The translations under genes and the position numbers were made by a program. 64,000 nucleotides of DNA from Clostridia bacterium (GTDB lineage Bacteria > Bacillota > Clostridia > Oscillospirales > Acutalibacteraceae), in NCBI GenBank assembly GCA_017625095.1, contig JAGALQ010000024.1, forward strand, positions 1 through 64,000. The letters run 5' to 3'. This document shows positions 54,502-63,586 of this stretch, in pieces; position 1 is the stretch's first letter; each line of letters begins with the position of its first letter. The notes beneath the pieces were generated by a model. That model ran no database searches. It saw only the letters and a list, made by a program, of their open reading frames with translations, and was not told where the DNA came from.

Positions 54502-55581
54502 ATGAAAAAGTATAAGGTAGGTATTGTAGGTGCTACAGGTATGGTTGGTCAGCGTTTCATTACGCTGCTTGATAACCACCCCTGGTTTGATATCACAGCT
54601 CTTGCAGCAAGCTCTCGTTCAGCAGGCAAGCAGTACAAAGAGGTTGCTGAGAAGCGTTGGATGATGGATGTTCCCTACTCTGATAAAGTCGGCGAGATGG
54701 TTGTTATGGATGCAACAGCTGACGTAGAAAAAATTGCTTCAATGGTTGATTTTGTTTTCTGTGCAGTTGATATGAAGAAGGACGAAATCAAGGCTCTTGA
54801 AGAAGAGTATGCAAAGCATGAGTGCCCCGTTGTTTCAAACAACTCAGCACACAGACACACACCCGATGTTCCCATGGTTATTCCGGAACTCAATCCTGAG
54901 CACACTGCTGTTATCGAGTCACAGCGCAAGCGTCTTGGTACAAAGCGCGGCTTCGTTGCTGTTAAGTCAAACTGCTCACTTCAGAGCTACGTACCTGCAA
55001 TCTTCCCGCTTAATAAGTTTGGTGTTAAAGATGTTCTTGTCTGCACATACCAGGCAATCTCCGGCGCAGGTAAAAACTTTGAGACCTGGCCCGAGATGGT
55101 AGATAACGTTATCCCCTTCATCGGCGGTGAAGAAGAGAAGTCTGAGATTGAGCCTCTCAAGATTTACGGCAAGGTTGAAGGCGACGAAATCGTACCCGCA
55201 ACAAGCCCAGCATTCACAGCACAGTGCATCAGAGTTCCTGTTACAAACGGACATATGGGTGCTGTTTTCGTAAGATTTGAGAATAAGCCTTCTAAGGAAG
55301 AGATTATTGAAATCTGGGATAACTTCAAGGGTGTTCCTCAGGAGCTGGATCTTCCCAGTGCTCCCAAGAAGTTCCTCAACTACTTCGTTGAAGACAATAT
55401 GCCTCAGACAAAGCTTCAGCGTGAGCTTGAGGGCGGTATGGCTGTTTCAATCGGCAGACTTCGCGAAGATACACAGTACGACTACAAGTTTGTCTGCCTT
55501 TCTCACAACACTCTCAGAGGTGCAGCAGGCGGTGCTGTTCTTCTTGCTGAGCTTCTTTGTGCTCAGGGTTATATGGACTGA
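54502..55581 (+). CDS. asd: Aspartate-semialdehyde dehydrogenase (archaeal/fungal-type)
   Basis: This 359-residue enzyme makes aspartate semialdehyde, precursor of lysine, methionine and threonine. It starts KYKVGIVGATGMVGQRF with the NADP loop, the catalytic Cys is in VKSNCSLQSY, and GHMGAVFVRF carries a His. The HPWF N-terminal pattern and length place it in the archaeal-type group rather than the usual bacterial Asd. A longer frame starts at 54445, but GGAGG at nine bases from 54502 fixes the start. It is followed by dapA and dapB. Confidence 0.93.
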   Translation: MKKYKVGIVGATGMVGQRFITLLDNHPWFDITALAASSRSAGKQYKEVAEKRWMMDVPYSDKVGEMVVMDATADVEKIASMVDFVFCAVDMKKDEIKALEEEYAKHECPVVSNNSAHRHTPDVPMVIPELNPEHTAVIESQRKRLGTKRGFVAVKSNCSLQSYVPAIFPLNKFGVKDVLVCTYQAISGAGKNFETWPEMVDNVIPFIGGEEEKSEIEPLKIYGKVEGDEIVPATSPAFTAQCIRVPVTNGHMGAVFVRFENKPSKEEIIEIWDNFKGVPQELDLPSAPKKFLNYFVEDNMPQTKLQRELEGGMAVSIGRLREDTQYDYKFVCLSHNTLRGAAGGAVLLAELLCAQGYMD

Positions 55582-55602
55582 TTCTTAAGGAGAGCTACTG
55601 AT

Positions 55603-56493
55603 ATGAAAAACACAATTTTTACAGGTGCAGGTGTAGCAATTGTTACACCCTTCACCGAAGACAACAAGGTTAATTTTGATGAACTCGGCCGCATTATTGA
55701 CGACCAGATTGAAAACGGTACCGACGCTATCGTAATCTGCGGTACAACAGGTGAAGGTTCAACCCTCACACACGAGGAGCATGCTGCTGCAATTGACTTT
55801 GCAGTTAAGCACACAGCAAAGAGAATTCCCGTTATCGCAGGTACAGGCAGCAACGATACAGATTACGCAGTAAAGCTTTCGAACGAAGCTGAAAAGAGCG
55901 GCGTTGACGGTCTTCTTATGGTTACTCCCTACTACAATAAGACTTCTCAGGCAGGTCTTATCCGTCAGTACGAGTATATCAATGACCGCGTCAGCACACC
56001 TATCGTTCTTTATAACGTACCTTCAAGAACAGGTATGACAATCAAGCCCGAAACATATTTCGAGCTTTCAAAACTCAAGAACATTGTTGCTACAAAGGAA
56101 GCAAGCGGTGATATTTCTGCAGTTGCTCAGATTGCTGCACTTTGCGGTGACAATCTTGACATCTATTCAGGTAACGATGATCAGGTTACAGCTATTATGT
56201 CACTTGGCGGTAAGGGTGTTATTTCCGTCCTTTCCAACGTTGCTCCCAAGATTGCTCACGATATTCCCACACTTTACCTCAACGGTGATTATGAGGGCAG
56301 CAGAAAGCTTCAGCTTGAGTGGCTTGATCTTTGCAATGATCTCTTTATTGATGTAAACCCCATTCCCGTTAAGGAAGCTATGAATATGATCGGCTGGAAC
56401 GTCGGTAATGTACGTATGCCCCTTGCTCCGATGAATGAGGCTGCCAGAGCAAAACTCAGAGCTACACTTGACAGACACGGCCTAATTAAATAA
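55603..56493 (+). CDS. dapA: 4-hydroxy-tetrahydrodipicolinate synthase
   Basis: This 296-residue aldolase-fold enzyme condenses pyruvate and aspartate semialdehyde. The CGTTGEGSTLTHEEH motif, the Tyr in LYNVPSRTGM and the Schiff-base lysine in ATKEASGD are present. It starts 21 bases after asd, behind AAGGAGA. Its product also feeds dipicolinate for spores. Confidence 0.96.
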   Translation: MKNTIFTGAGVAIVTPFTEDNKVNFDELGRIIDDQIENGTDAIVICGTTGEGSTLTHEEHAAAIDFAVKHTAKRIPVIAGTGSNDTDYAVKLSNEAEKSGVDGLLMVTPYYNKTSQAGLIRQYEYINDRVSTPIVLYNVPSRTGMTIKPETYFELSKLKNIVATKEASGDISAVAQIAALCGDNLDIYSGNDDQVTAIMSLGGKGVISVLSNVAPKIAHDIPTLYLNGDYEGSRKLQLEWLDLCNDLFIDVNPIPVKEAMNMIGWNVGNVRMPLAPMNEAARAKLRATLDRHGLIK

Positions 56494-56562
56494 ATTGTGT
56501 TTAAATCAGCCGGTTCATCCTTAAAGTGAGCCGGCTTTAAACTTAAGAAAGGAACGTTAATT

Positions 56563-57321
56563 ATGCTTAAAATACTTCTCAGCGGTTGTAACGGTGCTAT
56601 GGGCAAGGTTATAACAAACTGTGTTGCAGAGCGTGATGACTGTGAAATAGTCGCAGGTCTTGACGTTAACACTACCGATAACGGTTTTTATCCCATTTTC
56701 GGTTCAACTGATGATATTAATGTTAAAGCAGATGTTATAATTGATTTTTCTCACCCTTCTGCTCTTTCGGGTGTTCTTAAATATGCTCTTTCAACAAAGA
56801 CTCCTGCTGTAATTTCAACAACAGGACTCAGTGAAGAGCAGATAAATTCTCTTCAGCTCGCTTCTTCACAGATTCCGATTTTCTTCAGTGCAAATATGTC
56901 ACTCGGTGTTTCACTTGTCAGTGAGCTTGTCAGAAAGGCTGCGAGTGTTCTCGGTAATAATTTTGATATTGAAATTGTTGAGGCTCATCACAATAAAAAG
57001 ATTGATGCGCCCAGTGGGACGGCACTTATGCTTGCAGACAGTGTAAGCAAAGGTCTTGAATATCAGCCTGTTTATGAGTATAACAGACACGCCAAAAGAG
57101 AAAAAAGAACAAAAAATGAGATTGGCATACACGCAATCCGAGGCGGTACAATTGTCGGTGAGCACGAGGTTATTTTTGCCGGTAATGATGAAATAATCAC
57201 TGTTTCTCACAGTGCCCGCTCCAAATCCGTTTTTGCAGTCGGCTCAATTAATGCGGCAATATACCTTAGTAAGAAAGAGCCCGGTATGTACTCAATGAAA
57301 GAGCTTGTAGCTGAAAGCTGA
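56563..57321 (+). CDS. dapB: 4-hydroxy-tetrahydrodipicolinate reductase
   Basis: This 252-residue NAD(P)H-dependent reductase has the Rossmann GCNGAMGK loop and the conserved EAHHNKKIDAPSGTA active site. It takes the DapA product to tetrahydrodipicolinate. It is the third gene of the asd-dapA-dapB set, after a 69-base gap with a hairpin-like GCCGG repeat. AGGAACG precedes the ATG. Confidence 0.96.
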   Translation: MLKILLSGCNGAMGKVITNCVAERDDCEIVAGLDVNTTDNGFYPIFGSTDDINVKADVIIDFSHPSALSGVLKYALSTKTPAVISTTGLSEEQINSLQLASSQIPIFFSANMSLGVSLVSELVRKAASVLGNNFDIEIVEAHHNKKIDAPSGTALMLADSVSKGLEYQPVYEYNRHAKREKRTKNEIGIHAIRGGTIVGEHEVIFAGNDEIITVSHSARSKSVFAVGSINAAIYLSKKEPGMYSMKELVAES

Positions 57322-57338
57322 CGGAAGGACAGAGAATC

Positions 57339-58304
57339 ATGTTAAGCAAAATATTATCATTTATATTTATGCTCATTCTCTCATTATCTTCAATTCTAGA
57401 TACACCTTTATACGGATATGAGTCAAAACAGTTGATTTGTGACAACAACTTTGAAAACGGCTTTTATGTGCTGTCACAACAAGCCGTTAATAACGCCTCC
57501 GTAAAACTCGGTGAGTTTAAGTATTCAGATTCAACTCATTCACCTTCATGGATGATAGCCCAGTGGAATTCAGGACCTTGTCTTTGGGCAGAAAAAGCCG
57601 AAAGCGACAAATACACTATCACTGACGGAAAGACGAAATGGGTTACTTATAACCCTGTTGACAACTCTGTTTCAATGCGACTTAACGCCGCTAATGTATA
57701 TAACGGCGCTCCTGCCGGTGAAACGGAATGGCCACATCTGCTGCTCGAGCAATCCCCTATTCGTGATTATTCGGTTATGACAGACGAAGAGAAAGCTTTT
57801 TACAGCTGTGATTCTGACCACCTTGTGATGTCACTCGATATAAAAATAAGCGAGTTTATTGACACAACAAACGCTGACGGAATAAATGCGGTACAATATC
57901 TTGCATACTTTTATATGTCAGCGGTTGACGGCAGTAATTTTATATGGTTTGGTGTAAATCTCTTTGACAGCCGAGGCTATCAGGATACATATTGGGCACC
58001 GGATTCTGTGGGCGGTCTTATGATTTACAGCCTTTCAACCAAAGATACTTACGGTTTAAACTGCAGATCGCTATACAGAAACGGAAAACCTTATGTCAGC
58101 GATGAATGGGTGCACATAGAAATTGACCTTGCTCCTCATATCGATAAACTCATTAAAGAAGCTAATAAATCAGGCGTTTACTCAGAACAAATTCGTGCAG
58201 ACGATTTTTATATCAGCGGTACAAATATTGGGTTTGAAACTCACGGCAACTATGACTGTACTGTTGAAATAAAAGATTTTAATCTTACGTCATACAACAA
58301 ATAA
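57339..58304 (+). CDS. Secreted protein of unknown function
   Basis: This 321-residue protein has an N-terminal signal-peptide-like hydrophobic segment (residues 5-20) and no recognised family. It is rich in aromatic and acidic residues, with strand-like segments such as WVHIEIDLAPHID, SWMIAQWNSG and SNFIWFGVNLFDS, which suggest a beta-sandwich, lectin-like fold. No catalytic motif can be named. It starts 17 bases after dapB, so it is probably co-transcribed with lysine synthesis genes, and converges on a GH51 gene across a shared terminator. Confidence 0.7.
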   Translation: MLSKILSFIFMLILSLSSILDTPLYGYESKQLICDNNFENGFYVLSQQAVNNASVKLGEFKYSDSTHSPSWMIAQWNSGPCLWAEKAESDKYTITDGKTKWVTYNPVDNSVSMRLNAANVYNGAPAGETEWPHLLLEQSPIRDYSVMTDEEKAFYSCDSDHLVMSLDIKISEFIDTTNADGINAVQYLAYFYMSAVDGSNFIWFGVNLFDSRGYQDTYWAPDSVGGLMIYSLSTKDTYGLNCRSLYRNGKPYVSDEWVHIEIDLAPHIDKLIKEANKSGVYSEQIRADDFYISGTNIGFETHGNYDCTVEIKDFNLTSYNK

Positions 58305-58307
58305 TTT

Positions 58308-58344
58308 AAAAGCTCACTTGACTATGACAGCCAAGTGAGCTTTT
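58308..58344. terminator. Bidirectional intrinsic terminator
   Basis: AAAAGCTCACTTG and CAAGTGAGCTTTT form a perfect 13-bp stem with an 11-base loop and T-tracts on both strands. It separates the dap-associated secreted gene from the GH51 gene. Confidence 0.9.
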
Positions 58345-58346
58345 AA

Positions 58347-61076
58347 TTATTTAGTTTTCAGTCTTATAACAGTTACTGAATATTTCGGAGCAGTGAAATT
58401 GAATTTGTTACTCAATCCGTTAATTTCAAACACTTCCATTTTGCAGTCTTCCGTTTCGCCGAGTATATTATCGTCGCCGAGAGTTTCACCCTTAACCTGA
58501 TAAACCAGCGCATTGTCATTAATATCTGCACCGGAAATGTTGAACGCGAAATTCTTTGCAGAATCGGTTACATTTACAAGTTTAACTATTATATCTCCTG
58601 TTTTATCGCTGCTGACTACGTGATATGCTTCAGCTTCACTGTCAGATCCGCTTATGTAGTCGATATATAGCTCACCGTCGATATAACACCTGATATTTCT
58701 TCCGCTTACAACAACTTTCAACTCATACTCTTTGCCTGTTTCAACAGTAAAAGACTTGGTTGTGCCGGCAATTTTATCGGTTTTTTCACCGTTTTCCATA
58801 TATTGAAGCGTTGAAACAGTATTACCCCATCCGCCGATATTCCAGAAATAATTGTTATCCTTATCCCCTACCGCGAACGGAATAATAAAGCCCTCTTCGC
58901 CGTCAAGCTTTTTTGCATTAAGCGTATAGGTATAGTCGGTCCAATCATCCTCGCCAAAGTAGGCTACAGAGCCGTTGAGCGAATATGCCATATCGGTTGA
59001 TGTCTGCACAAGTTTGCCGGATTTTACTTTGAAATCACCGTCGGTCACCTTTTCCCAATTCCACCAGAATGTATCAACCGAGAAATCGTCACTGCCGAGA
59101 ATTTCTCCGCCTTTATTATCGGTAATTTTTACATTATCAAACTCAGCTGATGTATACCAAGTACCGACACCGACTCTTCCTTTAAGGTCTTTTTGTTCAA
59201 TAAGTGCACCGTCGAGTGTTGAATCAAGCAGCTTTGCACCTTGATTTACGGAGAATATCTTCTGCATATAGTAACTGATTGAACCTGTACAAAGGTGGTT
59301 ATTGAACCAGATAAGATCAGGTGACCAGTGTGTTGCAGTCAGATTACCGAAGAGCGGTGCATAAGCAGCCATTTTTACTATATCGCCGTTTCTTTCAAGA
59401 CCTGTCATATATGCAGCCTCTGCAAGAGCGGCACGGAGTGTGTTTGATTTAGCTGCATATTCGCCGAGAAAAACATTGATACCGCCGCCGTAGATTGTGT
59501 CAGTCATTGCGGAAGGATTGCGTAAGTAATTCTGTTCGTCATAGTAATTTGTATTTCTGAGAAACCATTCGGGTTGATTGTAGTAATGCTGATCTGTTGC
59601 ACCGGCAAAGTCTGTGATTGATTTGTCCGGATTATTATTAAGCCAGGATTTTGCAAAATCATATGATTTGATATAATTTTCGCTGTGTGTTGCATCAAAA
59701 GCTCCTGAAGAATAAATCAGCTCAATACCATCATAAAGGTCAGGAGAGGCTTTTTTTGCTTTGTTAAACGCATTGAGGAAGGATTCATACCGTTCAAAAT
59801 AAACTTCGCCTTCATTTTCGTTACCGATACAGATGTATTTGAGCTCAAACGGCTCGGGATGTCCGAGTGAAGCTCTGACTGCGCCCCATTTTGTGTCTTC
59901 GTTTCCTCGGCAAAATTCAACAAGATCAAGCATATCCTGAATGTATTGTTCAAATTCTGCTGTGTTCAAATCGACAGGACCCTGTCCTCGCATCTGGCAG
60001 TATAATCCGCAGTTGATAACAGGTACACCGATTGCTCCGATATCTTCAGCAAGCTGAAAATATTCAAAAAAACCAAGACCATAGGTCATAAATGAAGGGT
60101 ACGGATCATCTGTCATTGATAAATTTGTCCAGAGGTTTGTGCCTTGTTTTCTAGCGGCAACATCGCCGTACCTGTCGTTAAACAAAAGCGGATTTCCGTC
60201 AGAGTCTACTCCGATTGAGTCTTTCCAATCATAGGCAGTTTTATCGTCATAACCTTCGATAATACAACCACCCGGGAATCTGAGAAATTTCGGCTCCAAT
60301 TCTTCGAGCATCGTTGCAAGATCTTTTCTCATACCGTTTTCTCGTCCTTTGAAAGTGTCCTTCGGGAAGAGAGAAATCATATCAAGTGCAACACTGCCGT
60401 TATCTGTCAGTATACGAAGAGTAACATTACTGTTTGCTGTCTGGTTGGATTTGAGAGTTAGCTTATACTGTGTCCATTCATCGGAAATATCATTTATTAC
60501 AGCAGAGCCTGCTATATTTTCACCAACACAAAGCTGAATTGTAATTTTGCCGTTGTATCCGTCAATTGCCTTTGCATAAACCGAAAAATTATATTCTGCA
60601 TCTTTAACAAGATTCGTTCCGTCAAGAAAACCTATGTTTTCAATACCGGCTGGCACTCCACTCTTATTGGAAATAATGATGTAATTTCTGTTGTTTTCGT
60701 TGAGTGAGTTGAGTGAATCGTTTATTATTATGTTCTTTTCAATGGCACCGACAGTCTTCCAACCGTAAAACTGGTCATCTTTTGCGGTGTCGCCGAATTC
60801 AAAAGATCTGTTTACAACCTTTTCTGCATAAAGACCGCCGTCAGCCGCAAAGTTGATGTCTTCAAAGAAAATACCGTAAAGAAGCTCGCTTATATCATGA
60901 ATTTCTTTATCAGCATTTATATCAAGAGTATAGTCTGCAGTTGATGTATTATAAGGCAGTATTTCATTTGCTTTAACATTATCAACAGGCTCTGCTGAAT
61001 TTCCGAATATTGAAATAAAGAAAGCGATAACAGCTGCAGTTATTCTTTTGAAAAAAGAAAGAATTTTATACTTCAT
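58347..61076 (-). CDS. Secreted alpha-L-arabinofuranosidase, GH51
   Basis: This 909-residue exported enzyme has an N-terminal signal-type hydrophobic segment. The GH51 catalytic domain shows the acid/base E420 in GNENEG and the nucleophile E539 in LGEY, with a carbohydrate-binding-like region before it (about 100-240). Between about 645 and 810 there is an extra beta-sandwich domain, after which a GH51 C-terminal beta domain closes the protein. It removes arabinofuranosyl side chains from arabinoxylan or arabinan, feeding the araA/araD pathway. No dockerin, sortase or SLH motif is seen. The ATG follows CAGGAG. Confidence 0.88.
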   Translation of the reverse strand: MKYKILSFFKRITAAVIAFFISIFGNSAEPVDNVKANEILPYNTSTADYTLDINADKEIHDISELLYGIFFEDINFAADGGLYAEKVVNRSFEFGDTAKDDQFYGWKTVGAIEKNIIINDSLNSLNENNRNYIIISNKSGVPAGIENIGFLDGTNLVKDAEYNFSVYAKAIDGYNGKITIQLCVGENIAGSAVINDISDEWTQYKLTLKSNQTANSNVTLRILTDNGSVALDMISLFPKDTFKGRENGMRKDLATMLEELEPKFLRFPGGCIIEGYDDKTAYDWKDSIGVDSDGNPLLFNDRYGDVAARKQGTNLWTNLSMTDDPYPSFMTYGLGFFEYFQLAEDIGAIGVPVINCGLYCQMRGQGPVDLNTAEFEQYIQDMLDLVEFCRGNEDTKWGAVRASLGHPEPFELKYICIGNENEGEVYFERYESFLNAFNKAKKASPDLYDGIELIYSSGAFDATHSENYIKSYDFAKSWLNNNPDKSITDFAGATDQHYYNQPEWFLRNTNYYDEQNYLRNPSAMTDTIYGGGINVFLGEYAAKSNTLRAALAEAAYMTGLERNGDIVKMAAYAPLFGNLTATHWSPDLIWFNNHLCTGSISYYMQKIFSVNQGAKLLDSTLDGALIEQKDLKGRVGVGTWYTSAEFDNVKITDNKGGEILGSDDFSVDTFWWNWEKVTDGDFKVKSGKLVQTSTDMAYSLNGSVAYFGEDDWTDYTYTLNAKKLDGEEGFIIPFAVGDKDNNYFWNIGGWGNTVSTLQYMENGEKTDKIAGTTKSFTVETGKEYELKVVVSGRNIRCYIDGELYIDYISGSDSEAEAYHVVSSDKTGDIIVKLVNVTDSAKNFAFNISGADINDNALVYQVKGETLGDDNILGETEDCKMEVFEINGLSNKFNFTAPKYSVTVIRLKTK

Positions 61077-61119
61077 AGCTTTTCTCCTGATTTAGCTTTT
61101 TTATAATTTTATATCATTT

Positions 61120-62217
61120 TTATTCTTTAGTCAATTGAGATGATGAGAATATCTTTTGTATCATTTTGTCTGAAATATCGTTAAGCTTATTAAAATCCAT
61201 AGCCTTAATGTAGTGTTTTTCTAGCTCGTCGTGAACGGATTTGGCTTTTTTCATAATATCAATTGCTTCATCTTCAAATCTTGTTGCAGCTTTTTGATTG
61301 AACAATAATCTGTTTTTATAAACATTAAACTTATCTTTTTCAATGAATCTTGATGCATTAATATTTTTTGTGGCATACGGTTTCAGATTTATGCGTGAGT
61401 CAGTAGTAAAATAACCTGTACGAAGGTCAGGGATAATAATGTGTAACGGTTTTGAGGAAGGTCGGAGAGGATCAAGACACATGATAACATCAGCTCCGTT
61501 TGCTGTTGCGATGTTACCTATTGATTCAATAAGCATTGATGATGTGTGATTGTATTCATCCGTGACAGTGATTATTTTGTCGCACAATGCGTTAATTGTA
61601 TCGATAAAAATATATTTTCCTTTAGGTGTATTTCCGTTTAAAAATATACTTTTTGCAGTACCTGCTTTATTTGTGCATTCATAATTTTTAATTATACTTC
61701 TGAGTGCATAGTTTTCAATTTTTTGTTGATTAACACAGCTTGCGAGTATTTTTTCATTTTCAGTCTTTGCTTTAGCAGCAGCGAAAAGATATTTTGAGCT
61801 TCTCTTATGAAGTGCTTTGTTACAATCCGTTAATGTTATTATGTGATTTTTAGATTCTTCCAGTTTGTTTTCATCCCAGCATTCTCCGAGGTTTATGATT
61901 GTTTCTGATACACCCGGATAAACCGGATCTACAGTATGCGGTGATGTACCGTCACAGACAGAAATTTTTAGTTCAGGTATAATTACAGCATCCAATGAAT
62001 CGGGATCACTTGAGCAATATACACAATGACAAGCAAAACCTCTCTCAATTGCATTAAGTTTTATTTTTTTCATCATTCCTGATTTTCCCGTACCGGGGCC
62101 ACCCTTGATAATGTAGAGTTTCCAACCTTCGTGTGCGTTATAAAGAGTATTGAAAAGACTAAAAAATCCTTCTCCTGAATTTGCGGCTAAAAAATAAGAT
62201 AATGTTTCATAATTCAT
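61120..62217 (-). CDS. P-loop ATPase-like protein with tandem domains (PRK06851-like)
   Basis: This 365-residue cytoplasmic protein has an N-terminal Walker A GGPGTGKS preceded by FLAANSGEGF. About residues 195-310 repeat the same layout (FLNGNTPKGK... then HIIIPDLRTG matching VIIPELKIS of the first), but the second P-loop has lost its glycines. The layout resembles the PRK06851 family, whose function is unknown. AGGAGATG lies before the ATG. Upstream is a 145-base gap holding the promoter of the next plus-strand gene. Its role is not known. Confidence 0.7.
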   Translation of the reverse strand: MNYETLSYFLAANSGEGFFSLFNTLYNAHEGWKLYIIKGGPGTGKSGMMKKIKLNAIERGFACHCVYCSSDPDSLDAVIIPELKISVCDGTSPHTVDPVYPGVSETIINLGECWDENKLEESKNHIITLTDCNKALHKRSSKYLFAAAKAKTENEKILASCVNQQKIENYALRSIIKNYECTNKAGTAKSIFLNGNTPKGKYIFIDTINALCDKIITVTDEYNHTSSMLIESIGNIATANGADVIMCLDPLRPSSKPLHIIIPDLRTGYFTTDSRINLKPYATKNINASRFIEKDKFNVYKNRLLFNQKAATRFEDEAIDIMKKAKSVHDELEKHYIKAMDFNKLNDISDKMIQKIFSSSQLTKE

Positions 62218-62297
62218 TACATCATCTCCTATCTCTTTTTATCAATTTATGCCGGGGAAAAATAATTGTGAAAAAATGATCTATTATCAAAAAACGG

Positions 62298-62326
62298 TTG
62301 AAAGTTTTTATGATATATTATATTAT
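62298..62326 (+). promoter_or_regulatory. Promoter of the epimerase-regulator pair
   Basis: TTGAAA (62298-62303) and TATTAT (62321-62326) are 17 bases apart. The leader then runs to the AGGAGG before the ATG at 62363. Confidence 0.62.
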
Positions 62327-62362
62327 AAATAAAAGAAGACAAAAAATGCAGGAGGCACAATT

Positions 62363-63151
62363 ATGTCGGAATTTAAATTTGGTGTATGCTTAAAATTCAG
62401 AGACCGCGAAAAGCTCCTTACTGCAAAAGAGTCCGGCGCCGATTTTTATGAGCTTGGTTTTAGCGACCTTGTAAGCGGTTCGGAGGAAGAGATAAAAGAA
62501 TTTATTGATTTTAATAAGTCTTACGGTCTGCCCTGCCCTGCTGCAAACGGTATGTTCCCGGGTGAAATCAGACTTGTTGGACCTGATGTTGACTATGTAA
62601 AAATTGATGAATATCTCGATTTTGCTTCAGAACGTTTTTCGTCTGTAGGTGGTGAAACCGTAGTATTCGGTTCGGGCAATGCAAGAAGATGTCCTGACGG
62701 TTGGAGCTATGAAAAAGCTACCGACCAGCTTGTCGAGCTTTGTGCTGAGCATATTGCACCTTATATGCGTAAATATTCGCTTATCTGTGCTATTGAACCT
62801 CTCAGAAGTTGTGAATGTAACGTTATAACATCAGCAAAACGAGGTTTTGAAATTTGCAGACTTGCAAATGTGCCCGAGGTAAAACTGCTTATTGATCTTT
62901 TTCATTTTGATGCAGAAAAAGAAGAACGCGAAACAATTCTTGACTATAAAGGATATTTGCAGCACATACACATTGCAAGCGCAACGAATAATCGTAAGTA
63001 TCCTAAACCCGATGACGGAACGGATTATCAGACATTTTTTGATATGCTGAAAAAAGCTGATTATAAGGTTGGCAGGATTTCTCTTGAAGGCGGATTTGAC
63101 AATTTCTCTGATGACTCTAAGACAGCTTTTGATTTTCTAAGAAAGTTTTAA
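62363..63151 (+). CDS. Sugar phosphate isomerase/epimerase, TIM barrel (ketose 3-epimerase-like)
   Basis: This 262-residue TIM-barrel protein has VFGSGNARRCPDG, CAIEPL, LLIDLFHFD and SLEGGFD motifs, the pattern of tagatose/psicose 3-epimerase-type enzymes that use a divalent metal, often Mn2+. The substrate cannot be fixed. It is the fourth member of this family in the window. It is followed after 14 bases by a DtxR/MntR-like regulator, so the two may be co-expressed. AGGAGG precedes the ATG. Confidence 0.83.
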   Translation: MSEFKFGVCLKFRDREKLLTAKESGADFYELGFSDLVSGSEEEIKEFIDFNKSYGLPCPAANGMFPGEIRLVGPDVDYVKIDEYLDFASERFSSVGGETVVFGSGNARRCPDGWSYEKATDQLVELCAEHIAPYMRKYSLICAIEPLRSCECNVITSAKRGFEICRLANVPEVKLLIDLFHFDAEKEERETILDYKGYLQHIHIASATNNRKYPKPDDGTDYQTFFDMLKKADYKVGRISLEGGFDNFSDDSKTAFDFLRKF

Positions 63152-63165
63152 AACAGGTGATAAAT

Positions 63166-63531
63166 ATGCAGTTACTTGAATCAGGCGAGATGTATCTCGA
63201 AACTATATTTGTTCTCTCCCAAAACCAGAATTTTGTTCGAAGCGTTGATGTCGCAAATTATACCGGTTATTCTAAGCCCAGTGTCAGCCGTGCTGTAAAT
63301 CTGCTTAAGGATAACGGATATATCAGTATAGATACCGATGGTCACATAACGCTGGAGGAAAGCGGTTATGCTGTAGCCTCCGCAATATTTGAGCGTCATA
63401 CAATACTTACAAAACTGTTATGTAAAATGGGTGTAAGTGATGAAACAGCATCAGCTGATGCCTGCAAAATGGAACATGTAATAAGTAAAGAAACATTTGA
63501 AAGAATTAAAGAGTTTATTGATAGGATATAA
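63166..63531 (+). CDS. DtxR/MntR-type metal-dependent transcriptional regulator
   Basis: This 121-residue regulator has a winged-helix domain (YTGYSKPSVSRAVNLLKDNGYI) and the dimerisation/metal region (FERHTILTKLL and DACKMEHVISKETFERI) of MntR-like proteins. It lacks the C-terminal SH3-like domain of larger DtxR proteins. It should sense Mn2+ or Fe2+. The ATG at 63166 is chosen over a GTG at 63157 because AGGTGAT precedes it. It stands between the epimerase and a strong terminator. Confidence 0.85.
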   Translation: MQLLESGEMYLETIFVLSQNQNFVRSVDVANYTGYSKPSVSRAVNLLKDNGYISIDTDGHITLEESGYAVASAIFERHTILTKLLCKMGVSDETASADACKMEHVISKETFERIKEFIDRI

Positions 63532-63535
63532 AAAT

Positions 63536-63581
63536 ACTCCACAGCTGACTTTTGAATCAGTTGTGGAGTTTAATTTTTTAT
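63536..63581. terminator. Bidirectional intrinsic terminator
   Basis: ACTCCACAGCTGA and TCAGTTGTGGAGT pair (13 bp, one G-U), followed by TTAATTTTTT. It ends both the regulator gene and the convergent trkH gene. Confidence 0.88.
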
Positions 63582-63586
63582 AGAAC

